Source: Phyllostachys edulis
Lineage: Eukaryota > Streptophyta > Magnoliopsida > Poales > Poaceae
Length of the DNA: 64,000 bases
Direction of reading: 5' to 3'
Assembly: GCA_036346405.1 (NCBI GenBank)
Contig: CM070548.1
Location: 91,110,588 to 91,174,587 of the forward strand
This document shows, in pieces, positions 11,603 through 21,388 of the stretch (positions are counted from its first letter, which is position 1; each line of letters opens with the position of its first letter). The translations under genes were made by a program, and so were the position numbers. The notes beneath the pieces are model-generated. The model was not told where the DNA came from, did no database searches, and saw nothing but the letters and a program-made list of their open reading frames with translations.

Positions 11603-11994
11603 TAGAATTCTTTTTTATTTTGGTCCCCTCACGCCAATCAATTGCAAATCTAATCCTCTTCCTGTTTTTTTTTTTTTTTGCAAATATAGCCTCCCTTCCT
11701 CTCCTTCCGCGCTCGGGGAGCGCGGAAAGGCACGCAAGCCTGGCCCAGTGCGAGATCGGTCACCTACCGCGGTGCGTGAGCGCGGAAGGTGCTTTCCGCG
11801 GTGCCCGAGCGTGGAAGAAGAGGGATTCCGCGGTCGCCGTCCATTCCCGTGGAGATTCGTGCTGAATATGCACGTTCTGTGCTCCCCGAGCGCGGAAGGA
11901 GAGGGAGGAGGGCTAGATTTGCAAAAAAAAAAAAGGAAAAAGGTCTAGATTTGCAATTGATTGACGTGAGGGGGTCAAAATAAAAAAAATTCTA
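11603..11994. mobile_element. Miniature inverted-repeat element, hairpin-forming (392 bp)
   Basis: The terminal inverted repeats are ~50 bp: left TAGAATTC(T)n ATTTTGGTCCCCTCACG, right its near-perfect inverse ending AATTCTA, followed inward by AATTGCAAATCTA on both arms. A direct repeat ACTAC lies at 11598-11602 and 11995-11999. The interior is GC-rich and itself contains inverted CGCTCGGGGAGCGCGGAA words, so the whole could fold into one long hairpin. Overlapping open frames (11620-11983) are not genes. It sits right at the truncated end of the E2-like exon. Confidence 0.72.
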
Positions 11995-12003
11995 ACTACT
12001 AAC

Positions 12004-12290
12004 TAGTGCCATACATATCTTGACATAGACGACGAACTTCCCGCCGGCGTAGGGGCTTCAATTCCCTCAGGGCCGGCGATGGGGGCCCGCCAGTGGAAGA
12101 GATCCGTCGCGGTCGCGCCGGGGAGGCACCACGCCGGCGGGTCGGTCCGGAGCCTGTCAAGCTCCTTCTCGAGCTGTTTCGTCGTGATATTCCTCTCCGG
12201 CAACGACGCTACCACGATCCCCCCCGGGAGCAGTGTTGTGATCCATGTACGTGCAAGACTACCGGTACGTGACTGCAAGATATGCACAGA
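12004..12290 (-). pseudogene. E2-like pseudogene copy 1, N-terminal piece
   Basis: On the minus strand from about 12230 the frame reads KQLEKELDRLRTDPP, then TATDLFHWRAPIAGPEG, matching the E2 N-terminal helix and first strand (canonical KELKDLQKDPP and DMFHWQATIMGP). A frame slip follows, after which PYAGGKFVVYVKI matches the next E2 strand (SPYAGGVF). A possible donor GTATGG follows. No in-frame ATG is seen at the expected place. The promoter of this gene appears to lie at 31943, on the far side of the MULE, and the rest of the coding region at 11195-11083 and 2583-2403. Confidence 0.7.
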
Positions 12291-12389
12291 TCACTAGATC
12301 AGTAACAACGTTAACATGTAGATAGGCCAACTCTAGATTAGTTGAATCGAATGAGATAGTCAACCTACTCAAGCTGGACCGAAGTTGAG

Positions 12390-12470
12390 GAATTTTTTAC
12401 TGTTATGGCCCTGTAGCAAAATTTAATTTCAAAAGTAGCCCTCTCTCAGCATAATTTGCAAAAATGGCAT
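12390..12470 (+). repeat. Left terminal inverted repeat of the MULE
   Basis: Reads GAATTTTTTACTGTTATGG, CCCTGTAGCAAAATTTAATT, TCAAAAGTAGCCCTCTC and AGCATAATTTGCAAAAATGG in sequence; the inverse of 31803-31883 agrees at all but a handful of positions. Confidence 0.93.
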
Positions 12471-12725
12471 GTGAGCGAAGGCACGTACCACGGTCACGGG
12501 CGCGGCAACAACCTACCTCGCCATTGGGCACGGCAGCACTGCCTCACCGGCGCTTGGACAACCTGCACCGCTTGGCGGTAGCGCGCAGTGCTTTCGGCCC
12601 CGCCTCAGGCCTTCGCCTCGCTCGCCACGCGATCCTTTTCCACCAAAAGTTCATTTGGATGTGTTCGGTTTTTTTTCCTCCCTTTAAATCACGTCATTGT
12701 TTTCGTTGTCTCTTTTCTCTCACAG

Positions 12726-12733
12726 TATATAAA
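12726..12733 (+). promoter_or_regulatory. TATA box for the PMD gene
   Basis: TATATAAA lies about 150 bp upstream of the first PMD ATG (12879). A leader intron with acceptor TTTGCAG ending at 12876 and a plausible donor GTTAAG near 12786 would separate the leader from the coding exon. Confidence 0.5.
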
Positions 12734-12878
12734 GAAGCAACGTCAATCAATCATAAGCCGCAGCGCATCGGAACGATTAGATTAGTTAAGTACGTATTTA
12801 ATTTTTTCTTATTGCAATTTTTAGCGTTAATTACGTACTTAGATATCACTAACTGTTAGTTGTTCTCTATTTGCAGGA

Positions 12879-15358
12879 ATGACACGTACTCTACCACCCC
12901 TACTTGAGGAGGCATGGGACGGCAAGCATCGCTGTTATGCTTGGATTGGTGGCGATGGGCTGCCAACTCTGGTGACATGGGGACCGAGGGAGACCTAGTC
13001 GTTGGACGAGTGGTATGTTTCGAGACTTCGTCAATCTGGGCTGATTGCGTTCGCCCGCATATTGAACATGGGGCAAAACTTCCTGATTGATGTCTCCCTT
13101 CTTTCGGCCCTAGTTGATCGTTGGCGGCCGAAGACCCACACGTTCCACTTTCGGTGGGGGGAGATAACCGTGACACTGTAAGACGTCAGCTTCATTACCG
13201 GCCTGCCGTTGCCAGAGGCCGTCTGCTTGTTCCTCCGAGGTCGCTCGACCGAAGGTGCGTCTCAATCATCGCTTCGGGCAGCCTATCCCCGAGAGGTCTA
13301 AGGGCGTTCCACACGCCTGGCTACTACGATTCATGCATTGCCCAAATGACGCAATGGAGGAGGTGGTTTGATGCCACCTAATTGCATATTTATTGTTTAT
13401 ATTCGGGTGGGTCATGTTCCCTAGCACGCAGGGGGACATGGTGTACCCGAGTTATATTCACCTTGCGGAGTCCATCGTGGACGCCGACGATGAGGACGTG
13501 CCGCAGTTCAGTTGGGGTTCAACAGATCAGGCGCTTATGTATCATGACTTTGTCGGCGACGATCGCAATTGTCGCATGGGAACGAACCGTGCTCTCGAGT
13601 TGCCACACGTTATTCTGGTGTGGTCGTGGGAGCACCAGCGGTCGGACGGCCGTATTTCGCGCCCGATCCGCCCTTACCCGCAAGACACAAAGATTTCTAC
13701 GGTGGGGGCGGACGACGAGGATCCGTGGAAGGCCCAACCATGGGATCCCGGCGGATCGTGATAAGATCTTGGGGTGGGCTAGGAAGAGAGCGCCGCATAT
13801 ACCCCGAGTTCCACAACGAATTGAGGCAATCTTGACGAGGCGACATAATATGGGCTCCTTGGACGGATGCCCACGCAGGCACGGCGCCCGACGGCTTGAG
13901 CTTGCTATGCCACCAGATGCGGCGTCATCGAGGACAACTTGTCATTTGGTGTTCTCCCACATGGTTGAGCCGTACAACCCACAACGGGTGATGAGGCGAT
14001 TCGAGCCGCACTGTGAGATCCCCCTGCTCTAGGGCGACCGCTTGCGAGGCGTAGTCACTTGTAAGTAGATTGCATTGCTTAATAATATTGTAGGTCCTTT
14101 AGTCATATGTTATGTTGGTACCATAATTTATTTATTTTGTTCCACCTTCAGGCAGATGAAGAAGGGCCACAAGAGCGATGACTGGCTTCAGACGCAGCAG
14201 CCGTGGATAGATGCATGGCAAACGGCCACTTATTCCATTTTGTAGGAGGCACGGCCTTACGATGAAGGGACTTACGACACGTACTTGGAGTGGTACGTAC
14301 GACACACGTGGACGAGATTGACAAGCGCCCCTCGGCCCGACATGTAGATCCTAGCCACACCGAACGCTTGGACTTGGGGTTGGACCCGCACCATGCAGCA
14401 CGCTATGACGATTCGGTACGTTGAGCACGTAGTAGATTAACCACCCTCCGAAATAGGGTTAACTAACAAAATTTTGTTTGTTCGGTAACCATGCAGGTGG
14501 ACCGTTTGCAGAGCGCTATCTATCGCGCCACGGGAACTCGGAAAGTACGAACAACACAGCTTGAACGCCTTTTTTCGGTCATGAAGACGCTTGTTGATGA
14601 TGTTAAGCGGTCGCTCAGAACATGAGTCATGGAAGGCCCAGTGATGTCGACTTGAGGCATCGGACGGAGCGCCGACGCCGCACTCGCCTCCATCTTTCCG
14701 TCCGAAGCGAAGTCGACCCAATGGCCGCAAAGAGCATGGCCGGCGGATCGTCCGCGCAATTGCCACGCAGGGACTCTACGCTGATGCCATCGTCATCACA
14801 GAGGGACCCTACGCTGATGCCGTCGTCGTCACGGAGGGACCCTACGCTGATGCCATCCTCATCACAGAGGGATCCTATGCTGGTGCCGTCGTCGTCACGG
14901 AGGCAGGAAGAGGCCATTCCGGAGAGCACGGACGTGCAACCCGGAACCGCGACAGAGGTTATCCTAGATTCTCCCTCCCAGCCCCACACTCTTGGAGTTT
15001 CCAATGGGCAATACGGCGCCATGGTATCAGTCCAGGTACACACCGTACCCTGCGTAGTTCACCCCGCAAGGTGAACCGTACCCCGAGCAGTTCACCCAGT
15101 TCATCCCGCAAGCTGAGCCAAGTTGGTGCCCCTCCACGGATCCTATTGCTTGGATCACAGACTTGTTCTCAACGCCACTCCCGCAGGTGATGCCCCCTAT
15201 ACGCCAACACGACGGTTGAGGAGCCCCGCTATGACCTGCGGCAGAACCCACGGTCACCTGATAGGCTGACGTTCCCACAGGAACAGATTCATCAGAGACC
15301 TATGGCAGGAACACGGCGTGGAAGGCCAGTACAGGGTCCTATGCCCAAGAGCAAATGA
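12879..15358 (+). pseudogene. Plant mobile domain (PMD, MAIN/MAIL-like) gene carried by the MULE
   Basis: From ATG 12879 the protein reads LPPLLEEAWDGKHRC, then RPKTHTFHFRWGEITVTL-stop-DVSFITGLPLPEAV, the PMD hallmark (canonical RPETHTFHLPCGEMTVTLQDV...GLP). Later segments fit the rest of the family: FSWGSTDQALMYHDF and LVWSWE (13393-13761), EPYNPQRVMRRF (about 13970), YDTYLEWYVRH (about 14270, after an intron with acceptor CCTTCAG near 14150), a four-copy 33-bp repeat (14770-14901), and a C-terminal tail RYDLRQNPRSPDRLTF ... GTRRGRP ending at TGA 15356-15358. In-frame stops TAG 12996 and TAA 13179 and several shifts break it; the TAA replaces an expected glutamine codon (a C-to-T change). 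PMD proteins of plants (MAIN, MAIL1) act in nuclear gene silencing and genome stability; family members also occur inside transposons. Exon borders are approximate. Confidence 0.8.
14770..14901 (+). repeat. Four 33-bp coding repeats in the PMD tail
   Basis: Four tandem units of GGGAC(C/T)CTACGCTGATGCC-type sequence, each encoding a variant of RDPTLMPSSSQ. They lie in the low-complexity C-terminal tail, after the PMD domain. Confidence 0.85.
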
Positions 15359-15575
15359 GCAAGCGGCGGAGCGAGAGTAACATTAGAAGTCTATTATATG
15401 TTGTAACTTGTACTTTAGTTACTGATTTGTAATCCAAGCAGAGTGTGGTAATTGGAATGTAATTGGACACTTGTACTTCGTTATCTATCTCAGTAGAACA
15501 ATTTTATTCTCATTCATCAAGGACTGCGATGCATAGATAAAGAGTGGACAGTACAATCTCATTAGAACTGACGTT
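15359..15575. other. Gap between converging PMD and small coiled-coil gene
   Basis: 217 bp of AT-rich sequence where the plus-strand PMD gene and the minus-strand small gene end tail to tail. It should hold both 3' untranslated regions; no clear motif is assigned. Confidence 0.4.
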
Positions 15576-16161
15576 CTACTTGGCAAGAACAACATATAAT
15601 AGAAGAAAGACCACAAAACTAACTATCTTAACTAATTTGTGAAGCATCTTCTCAACTCTTTCCATCCTCTCATCTAGTCTTTGAAGTCTGTTCTCTTTAT
15701 TTTGCATTGGTTGATCGGACGCTCGAGGCACTGCACAAATTGCAGCAACACCACGGGAGTCTTGCATTGGTTGATCGGACGCTCGAGCCGCCGCATGAAT
15801 TGCAGCAACACCACGGGAGTCTTCTTGCAAGGCAACAATTTGCATTGTAATATCTTGAACCACTGGGACAGCTTCATCAGCCCACTGTCAAAACCGATAT
15901 GTTGTGTTCTACAAAAGAATTGCAACTTCAAATGAAAGTAACAAAACCTGGTATCTACAATGCAATTCATTCATGCTGATTTTGCAGAAGTTACCGAAAG
16001 ATTTGAACACTTCATGAACACTCGGGACGGATTCGTTGGCGTATGAGAGGTAAACACATTCGTCGGATCCCTGCAACGAGGGCAAACCAGCTGCTGCCGT
16101 AGCGATTGTAATTCTCTGCTCACTCGAAAGTTTGATGAGGCCAAAGACGTATTGTTTTACA
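15576..16161 (-). CDS. Small tail-anchored coiled-coil protein of the MULE
   Basis: Two minus-strand exons can be joined: 16161 to about 15952, entered through a polypyrimidine tract and CAG, then the exon starting WADEAVPVVQDIT (about 15889) down to the stop at 15576; both junctions keep the frame. The second exon encodes a 20-residue tandem duplication, a charged coiled-coil (NRLQRLDERMERVEKML) and a C-terminal hydrophobic helix VKIVSFVVFLLLYVVLA with one final lysine, suggesting a tail-anchored membrane protein. The first exon is not recognised; C-x(n)-C before YQWADEA faintly recalls GRF zinc fingers (C...FFxWxD), so it may be a third, divergent GRF relative. No clear start codon is seen; a first exon upstream is likely. 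A TATA-like CTATATAT is at 16225-16218. Confidence 0.5.
15702..15821 (-). repeat. 60-bp tandem duplication inside the small gene
   Basis: Two adjacent 60-bp copies, each starting TTGCATTGGTTGATCGGACG and ending GGGAGTC, with a handful of differences. In frame they encode SRGVAAIHAAARASDQPMQD and SRGVAAICAVPRASDQPMQN. Confidence 0.9.
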
Positions 16162-16255
16162 CTGGAAGAAAGGAGAAGAGGAAGAGAAGAGTGAGGTGAA
16201 TGGCAGCCAAAGCATTCATATATAGCATTGGGAGCACGAAGGGGCCACTGTGTAG

Positions 16256-16398
16256 AAAGGAGGATGTGACCGCACAGTGTGGAAAGCAGGAAGTGACCAC
16301 TCTCTCTAAAGCACAAAGTGATCACTCTCTTGAAAGCAGGAAGTGAGCACTCTTTGGAAAGCAGGACGCGACTACTTTCTGCAAAGCACGACGTGACC
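16256..16398 (-). repeat. 25-bp minisatellite upstream of the small gene
   Basis: Five to six head-to-tail copies of a ~25-bp unit (AAAGCAGGAAGTGACCACTC plus five bases) just upstream of the small gene's TATA-like box. The unit sequence is unrelated to the other two arrays of the MULE. Confidence 0.8.
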
Positions 16399-16436
16399 CA
16401 AACGAGGCAGATATCCGTACCTATAAATCGGTAATA

Positions 16437-18000
16437 TGTGAGAACTCGGGGTATTTAACTCGTAATACTTCACCATCATAATACTTCACTATTCATGGTT
16501 TAAATACCTAAAATACCATGTATGCTCAGGAAATGCATATAATTACTGTTTAATAAAATTAAGGCTCGTCCTAGGTTATGGACACGCTTGGATGTGCCCC
16601 GTAAGAATTAGACTATAATGTTTTCATTAAAAAGGAATAAGGAATAAGGAATAACTATAACCATGCTTCTAATTGCAGGTCCCACATTCTATAGACACAA
16701 AAGCATGTTAAGACAACCATTAATTACTAAGCAAATGAATAGGTCCAATAGGTCTTTGTTTATGCAATTTAATTATTTGACCAAAATTTATAGAGCAGTA
16801 GTGATGCAAAGGAATATATGGATAAATATAGAATATTAATTCAAGTCCAAAACATTTGGGTTCATCTTATTTGGAGTTTTTATGAATTAGTTATGCATTT
16901 TCGAAGTTATCAGCCTTTTTCTATTGTAAAACTAATAGAGTTAATGAGTCATTACCCAAAATAATACTCTCTGTTATAGAGACATGTTTGAAACTAATTT
17001 TATAATAAATTTCATTAAAAATAAAAATTATCAGAACTGGTTTCATCCATTTTGGGGTTGAGATGAATTAGTTATGTATTTTCGAAGTTATTCATATTTT
17101 TCAGTACACAAATTAATGGATTTCGAATTTCCTAAGCCTTTTAGACTTTTCCTACTGGCGCTGAGCTAGCCTCAGACGATGACGTGTGGGGTCCAAGCAC
17201 AGCGCACGGCACTTAGGGCTTGGACTCACGTGCGCGCGAGGCGGACCGTTGGATTTTGATCGAACGGTTGACAGTTAGTGCGAACGTTCGGACCACACTT
17301 TCTGATCGTCCGATCGAGATCTAACAGCTCATAAACGCCACGTGTTTGGACGGTCCGAACAGCCCTTTTGATCTGGACCGTTGATTTCACATCGGACGGT
17401 CCAAACACGAGCGAACGTTCGGACCGCCCGAGCGGTCAAGAGATCTGGGCCGTTTATTTTCCATCGGACGACCCAAAAGCGGTTGGTGCGGCAGGGTGCA
17501 CTTAGTTGACTCCGCCAAGTCCATTCGCCTGGGTCGGACTCGAGCCAGGGTTGGGTTCGGGTCGGTTGAACAGTGCAGAGGTTTGACTGAGATTTAATTT
17601 ATCTTCTCTAATTTGACCAGGGGTTTATAAATAGAAATAAAATTCCTAAAAATGTGAAATAAATCAGAGGGGTTCCTGGGAAGGTCTAATATCCATAAAA
17701 ATTATTAAACCTCACTATTCATGATGTATTTTGTATAATATAAATTCAATCTTAGGCTAGGTCTTTTAATGGTGTTTGAATTTCTTAGGGTTCAAACGAG
17801 TCCCAAAAATTTAGAAAAAATTATATTAATTCATGATAAATATTCTAGTATTTTAATAAATTATTTCCAGATGATAATAAAATGTTTTTGTTGCTTTTTT
17901 TATTTGGAGTTCAAATTTGAAGTGTATGTTTAATAATTGTGCCTCATGTTGTTCCACACAATCCACATTTGAAACACAAACCATTGTTTGGGATGTTACA
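16437..18000 (+). mobile_element. Solo LTR inside the MULE (1.56 kb)
   Basis: Starts TGTGAGAACTCGG, ends GGGATGTTACA, and is flanked by a perfect 5-bp duplication TAATA (16432-16436 and 18001-18005). A TATA box (TTTATAAATAG, about 17627) and several GGACCGT.../...AACGGTCC inverted words (17240-17470) lie inside; no coding region exists. TG...CA ends with 5-bp duplication and no internal domain fit a solo LTR, probably of a Ty3-gypsy-type or unclassified family. It separates the small gene from the transposase. Confidence 0.75.
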
Positions 18001-18005
18001 TAATA

Positions 18006-18133
18006 ACAACTTGAAGTGGTAATAACAACTTGTTACATCGTAGAAAGCAGTGCGGGTTACAACGCAAATCACTACAACACTCACATCACTACAACACTCA
18101 CATGACTCAGATACACCGGATAGCTTACATATA
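18006..18133. other. 3' flank of the MURA gene
   Basis: Short direct repeats (AATAACAACTTG twice; ATCACTACAACACTCAC twice) downstream of the transposase stop. Probably its 3' untranslated region. Confidence 0.4.
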
Positions 18134-20824
18134 CTAAGTGGCGCCGGAGGAAGAAGATCTATTCGGGCAGTTCATGAATGAGTGCCCATGAGTCTTGCAT
18201 AGCCTACACCTCGTTGATCTTGGCCGATCTCCACGTTGGCTCGCATCCATGTCGTTGCGGATGCGCCTTGACTGACGCCTCCCATGGCCTGGATGCCATA
18301 GTGCGTCATTCGGTGACCACTTCACTGCTCCCGGCCATAGGTCCTTGTAGTGGCCTTCCACGCCGTAGGAGTTGAACTCCCCGTTCCAAGTATCATACAT
18401 GTGTCGTATGTCGTAGTACTCCGACATGTACATGCTAGAAGATTGGTGAAATGCAGCACATGCAGCATATACGTGGGAGCAAGGCTTGTGCAGGAGTTGA
18501 GGCTTGTTGCAGGTGCAAACTGCCACATCACCTATGGTGCAAATATGCTTTCGGTCACCTCTCATGTGGCCGCAAACGTACTTGTCCAGCAAGCGGATCT
18601 CGAACTTCCTCCTCACGCCATCCATTGTGATAGCTACATGGGATCGGGCCTTTGTAATTTTCTTGTCCATGTAGGCAAGGGTAACCTCCGAGTACTGTTT
18701 CCCTTCGTCCAAATGCTGCTTGGCCATCATTGCCCGATTGACGAAGTAACCGACCGTACGGTTTCATGTCTCGTCAACAACAGCGGTGATGGGCAGGGCA
18801 CGGACCCCTTTCAACACACCGTTGTAGACCTCAAACATGTGGGTTGTCATGATGTCGTACCGAGCACCATAGGTGTCGTGAAGAATGGACCATTTCTCAT
18901 AGTCGGGGGCATGCACACTCATCCACTCAGCGAACTCGCTTTGCGGTGTGCCTGGGCCAGAACCTCCACTTGCACGCTCGGTTTCGACCTCAAGCTCCCG
19001 CCACACGGCATCGAACTTGCACTTCTGGTTCTGCAGGCAGAGCTTCTTAAACTTCTTCATGAGGTCTTTGCTCCGGAAGCGCGTGTGGAAGTTGGCAGCT
19101 AGATGCCGCATGCACCAGCGTGTACACATGTTGTTCCATTGGAACGGCGGGCTTGTACCGTGCTGCATGGTGTGCAGCGCGGACAACAACCCGCATGACG
19201 GTCGGTTATGAAGCACACATTCGGCCGATCCCTTACAACATGTTGCTTTATGTTGGTTAGAAACGATAGCCAACTGTCAGTGTTCTCATTCTCCACAATT
19301 GCAAAGGCAACTGGTCGTTGCCATCAGCGGCAATAGCGGTGAGAATGGTGCCCTTGTACTTTCCGTAAAGGAAAGTACCGTCCATAGTCAGGACGGGACG
19401 ACAGTGGGAGAAGCCCTGGACTGCTAGGCCAAAAGCCCAAAAGACTCGATCAAGGATTAGGGAATGTGGGATGTTCGACGGGTGGGGCCTGTCCACCCTG
19501 TTGACGCATGTCCCCGGATTAGCATTCGCAATTTGCTTCAGCATTCTAGGAACTAGGTCGTATGCCTCCTTGTAGCTACCGTACAACCCTTCGAGGACCT
19601 TCCGCCGCCGAGACCTATCAGAGCTAACGGCATACCCTCATCAGATTCGCTATGTTAGCCATCAGGACCTTCGGCGAAACAGTCAAATCGGCGACAACTG
19701 CTTGGCTTATGATGCTTGCGATGTAGGCCGAGGTTACATTCTTATGCATTTGCAATGGCTCCTGAAGCTCACATGTGTGATCCGTCACGACTGTGATGCG
19801 GAAGGCCATTTCGCCCCAGGGAATCTCTGCGCACGGACTTTGCCAGGGTAAGAGCTAAGCACGCACTTAACTATGTAAGTGTCAAGATTAGACCTGCACA
19901 TAACGGAAGACATATAATAGTTAGTACGACTTACTGTAGATAGTTCAAGATACAGCAAATAGCGTTCAAACTCACCTGTAAACTCGGTAAGTCCGACTGG
20001 TCTTTAGCGCGAAACTCACGATAGCTTGCTTGGCGGTAGCCTTGTGTGGGAAATATTGCCCCACAAGCAGGGTGTCCGCATTGAAGGCCCACGAAGACTC
20101 GTGCTCCTGGGCCAGAACAAGGGAAGAGGCCGCTTGGCAATCCAACCGACTTGGAACATAGTCCGTGTCGGTCGAAACAATGCCACCGACGATCCCGCCC
20201 TCATCGTCGGCTTCGTCCTCGCTGGATTGCGAGTCAAAGTCGTCCTCATCTTCGGTGGCAGTGCCCTCAGACATGCCATCAATAATCTCGTGACAATCAA
20301 CACGAGCACCCCGCCATTTATCCACACCTTCATTCGGTTGGAAACTACCAGAATCTCCATCAACTGGAGCATCCTGCCTAACGACGTCTGGCGCTCTCGC
20401 GACCTCTCCCATCGTCAACAAACCGAAGAGGGGGACAAGAGCGTCGCTAGCTCCTTCAACGGCGCCCCCAAGAGGATTGAGCAGGATAAACAAAATGGAC
20501 ATACACCATGGGTCGTCGATAGATCAGAGCGTGAGGATTGCTAATGATCTCCATGTACTGTGCCCACATGGCACTGCTGGTCACCTTCGCCAGGCCCCAC
20601 AACATTTGCCCGTGTGGTGGGACCGTGGTGGCAGTGACCGCCTCTATTACTATCTTGTTCCTAGAGACATGCCTATTGAACAACTGCCGAATGCACCATC
20701 GTAGCTCCAGCAAATCAACGTGTGCCAAGTTGGGAACGTTTAGCAAGGCGCACTGGCAGCTGGACAAATCAACTCCGTCTGGACCGGCACGCACGTTACC
20801 GTGGAACACGTACAGTGTCTCCAT
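18134..20824 (-). pseudogene. MURA-type transposase of the MULE
   Basis: Minus strand, ATG at about 20824. Order: unknown N-terminus; an acidic linker (EDEDDFDSQSSEDEADDE); the MULE N-terminal DNA-binding-type region, spliced across an 82-bp GT-AG intron (19975-19894) to give RTYRVYRSNLDTYIVKCV; then VTDHTCELQEP; the transposase core with catalytic aspartates in VLTMDGTFLYGKYKG and CFITDRHA and glutamate in THMFEVYNGVLKG; a SWIM zinc finger (CTCNKPQLLHKPCSHVYAAC); and a C-terminal knuckle CRLCKTHGHSFMNC. It is broken by frameshifts near 20470, 19635, 19315 (a few bases missing) and 19198 and by one TGG-to-TGA nonsense change near 18765. An intact version would excise and reinsert the element by binding the terminal repeats. 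Large antisense frames here are shadows. Confidence 0.9.
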
Positions 20825-21118
20825 TTCTAACAAAAATAACACAATATTTCAACCAAAACACAGCATAAAAACCATACGTGCGTTGCTGAAATGAACTTAT
20901 AATGTTACCGACTCTTAACCTCAAACACAGAAGACTGCAAATTCAAACATGCATTGCATTAGTAACGACTTCGGCAAATGGTGCCAACAAAGGACAAACA
21001 AAAATATTAAGTACGGGAGAGGGAGGCACCTCAGAAAGAGGGAGAGATTCCTCAGAGGAACGATCGAGCGAGTGTGTGGCCGCGCGTTTAAATAGTCGAG
21101 CACCGGAGACGCAACGGG

Positions 21119-21388
21119 ACAGAGGGGCAGGTCCCTACTGCGCCTGGCATAGGGGGCAGGTCCCTACCACGCCTAGCGGAGGGGGCAAGTCCCTACCGCG
21201 CCCCACACCGAGTGCAAGTCTGCACGCGACGTGACCGAACGAAGTAGCTTTGTGCGGAAACGATGCTACGCGGCCCTAAGATTCGTCGTACACAGACAGC
21301 GACCGACAGATCGAGACGCAGCATGACGCCGCCCCCAGAGGGTGCAAGTCCGTACCGCACCTAGCAGAGGGGGCAGGTCCCTACCGTG
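21119..21388 (-). repeat. 29-bp minisatellite in the MURA promoter, first part
   Basis: Head-to-tail copies of CCGCGCCTGGCAGAGGGGGC-AGGTCCCTA, alternating with a longer block (21193-21345) that recurs at 28463-28620. After removing the retrotransposon the two blocks are about 217 bp apart, so this is a higher-order tandem repeat upstream of the transposase. A TATA-like CTATTTAAAC is near 21085 (minus strand). Confidence 0.8.

Noticed and set aside
13382..14032. 216-residue plus-strand open frame
   Set aside because: It is out of frame with the PMD segments (FSWGSTDQAL, EPYNPQRV partly appear in other frames) and reads low-complexity Arg/Ser sequence for most of its length; only its last part coincides with the PMD frame.
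18350..19102. 250-residue plus-strand open frame
   Set aside because: It lies exactly antisense to the MURA transposase and has no recognisable domain; it is a shadow of the real coding strand.
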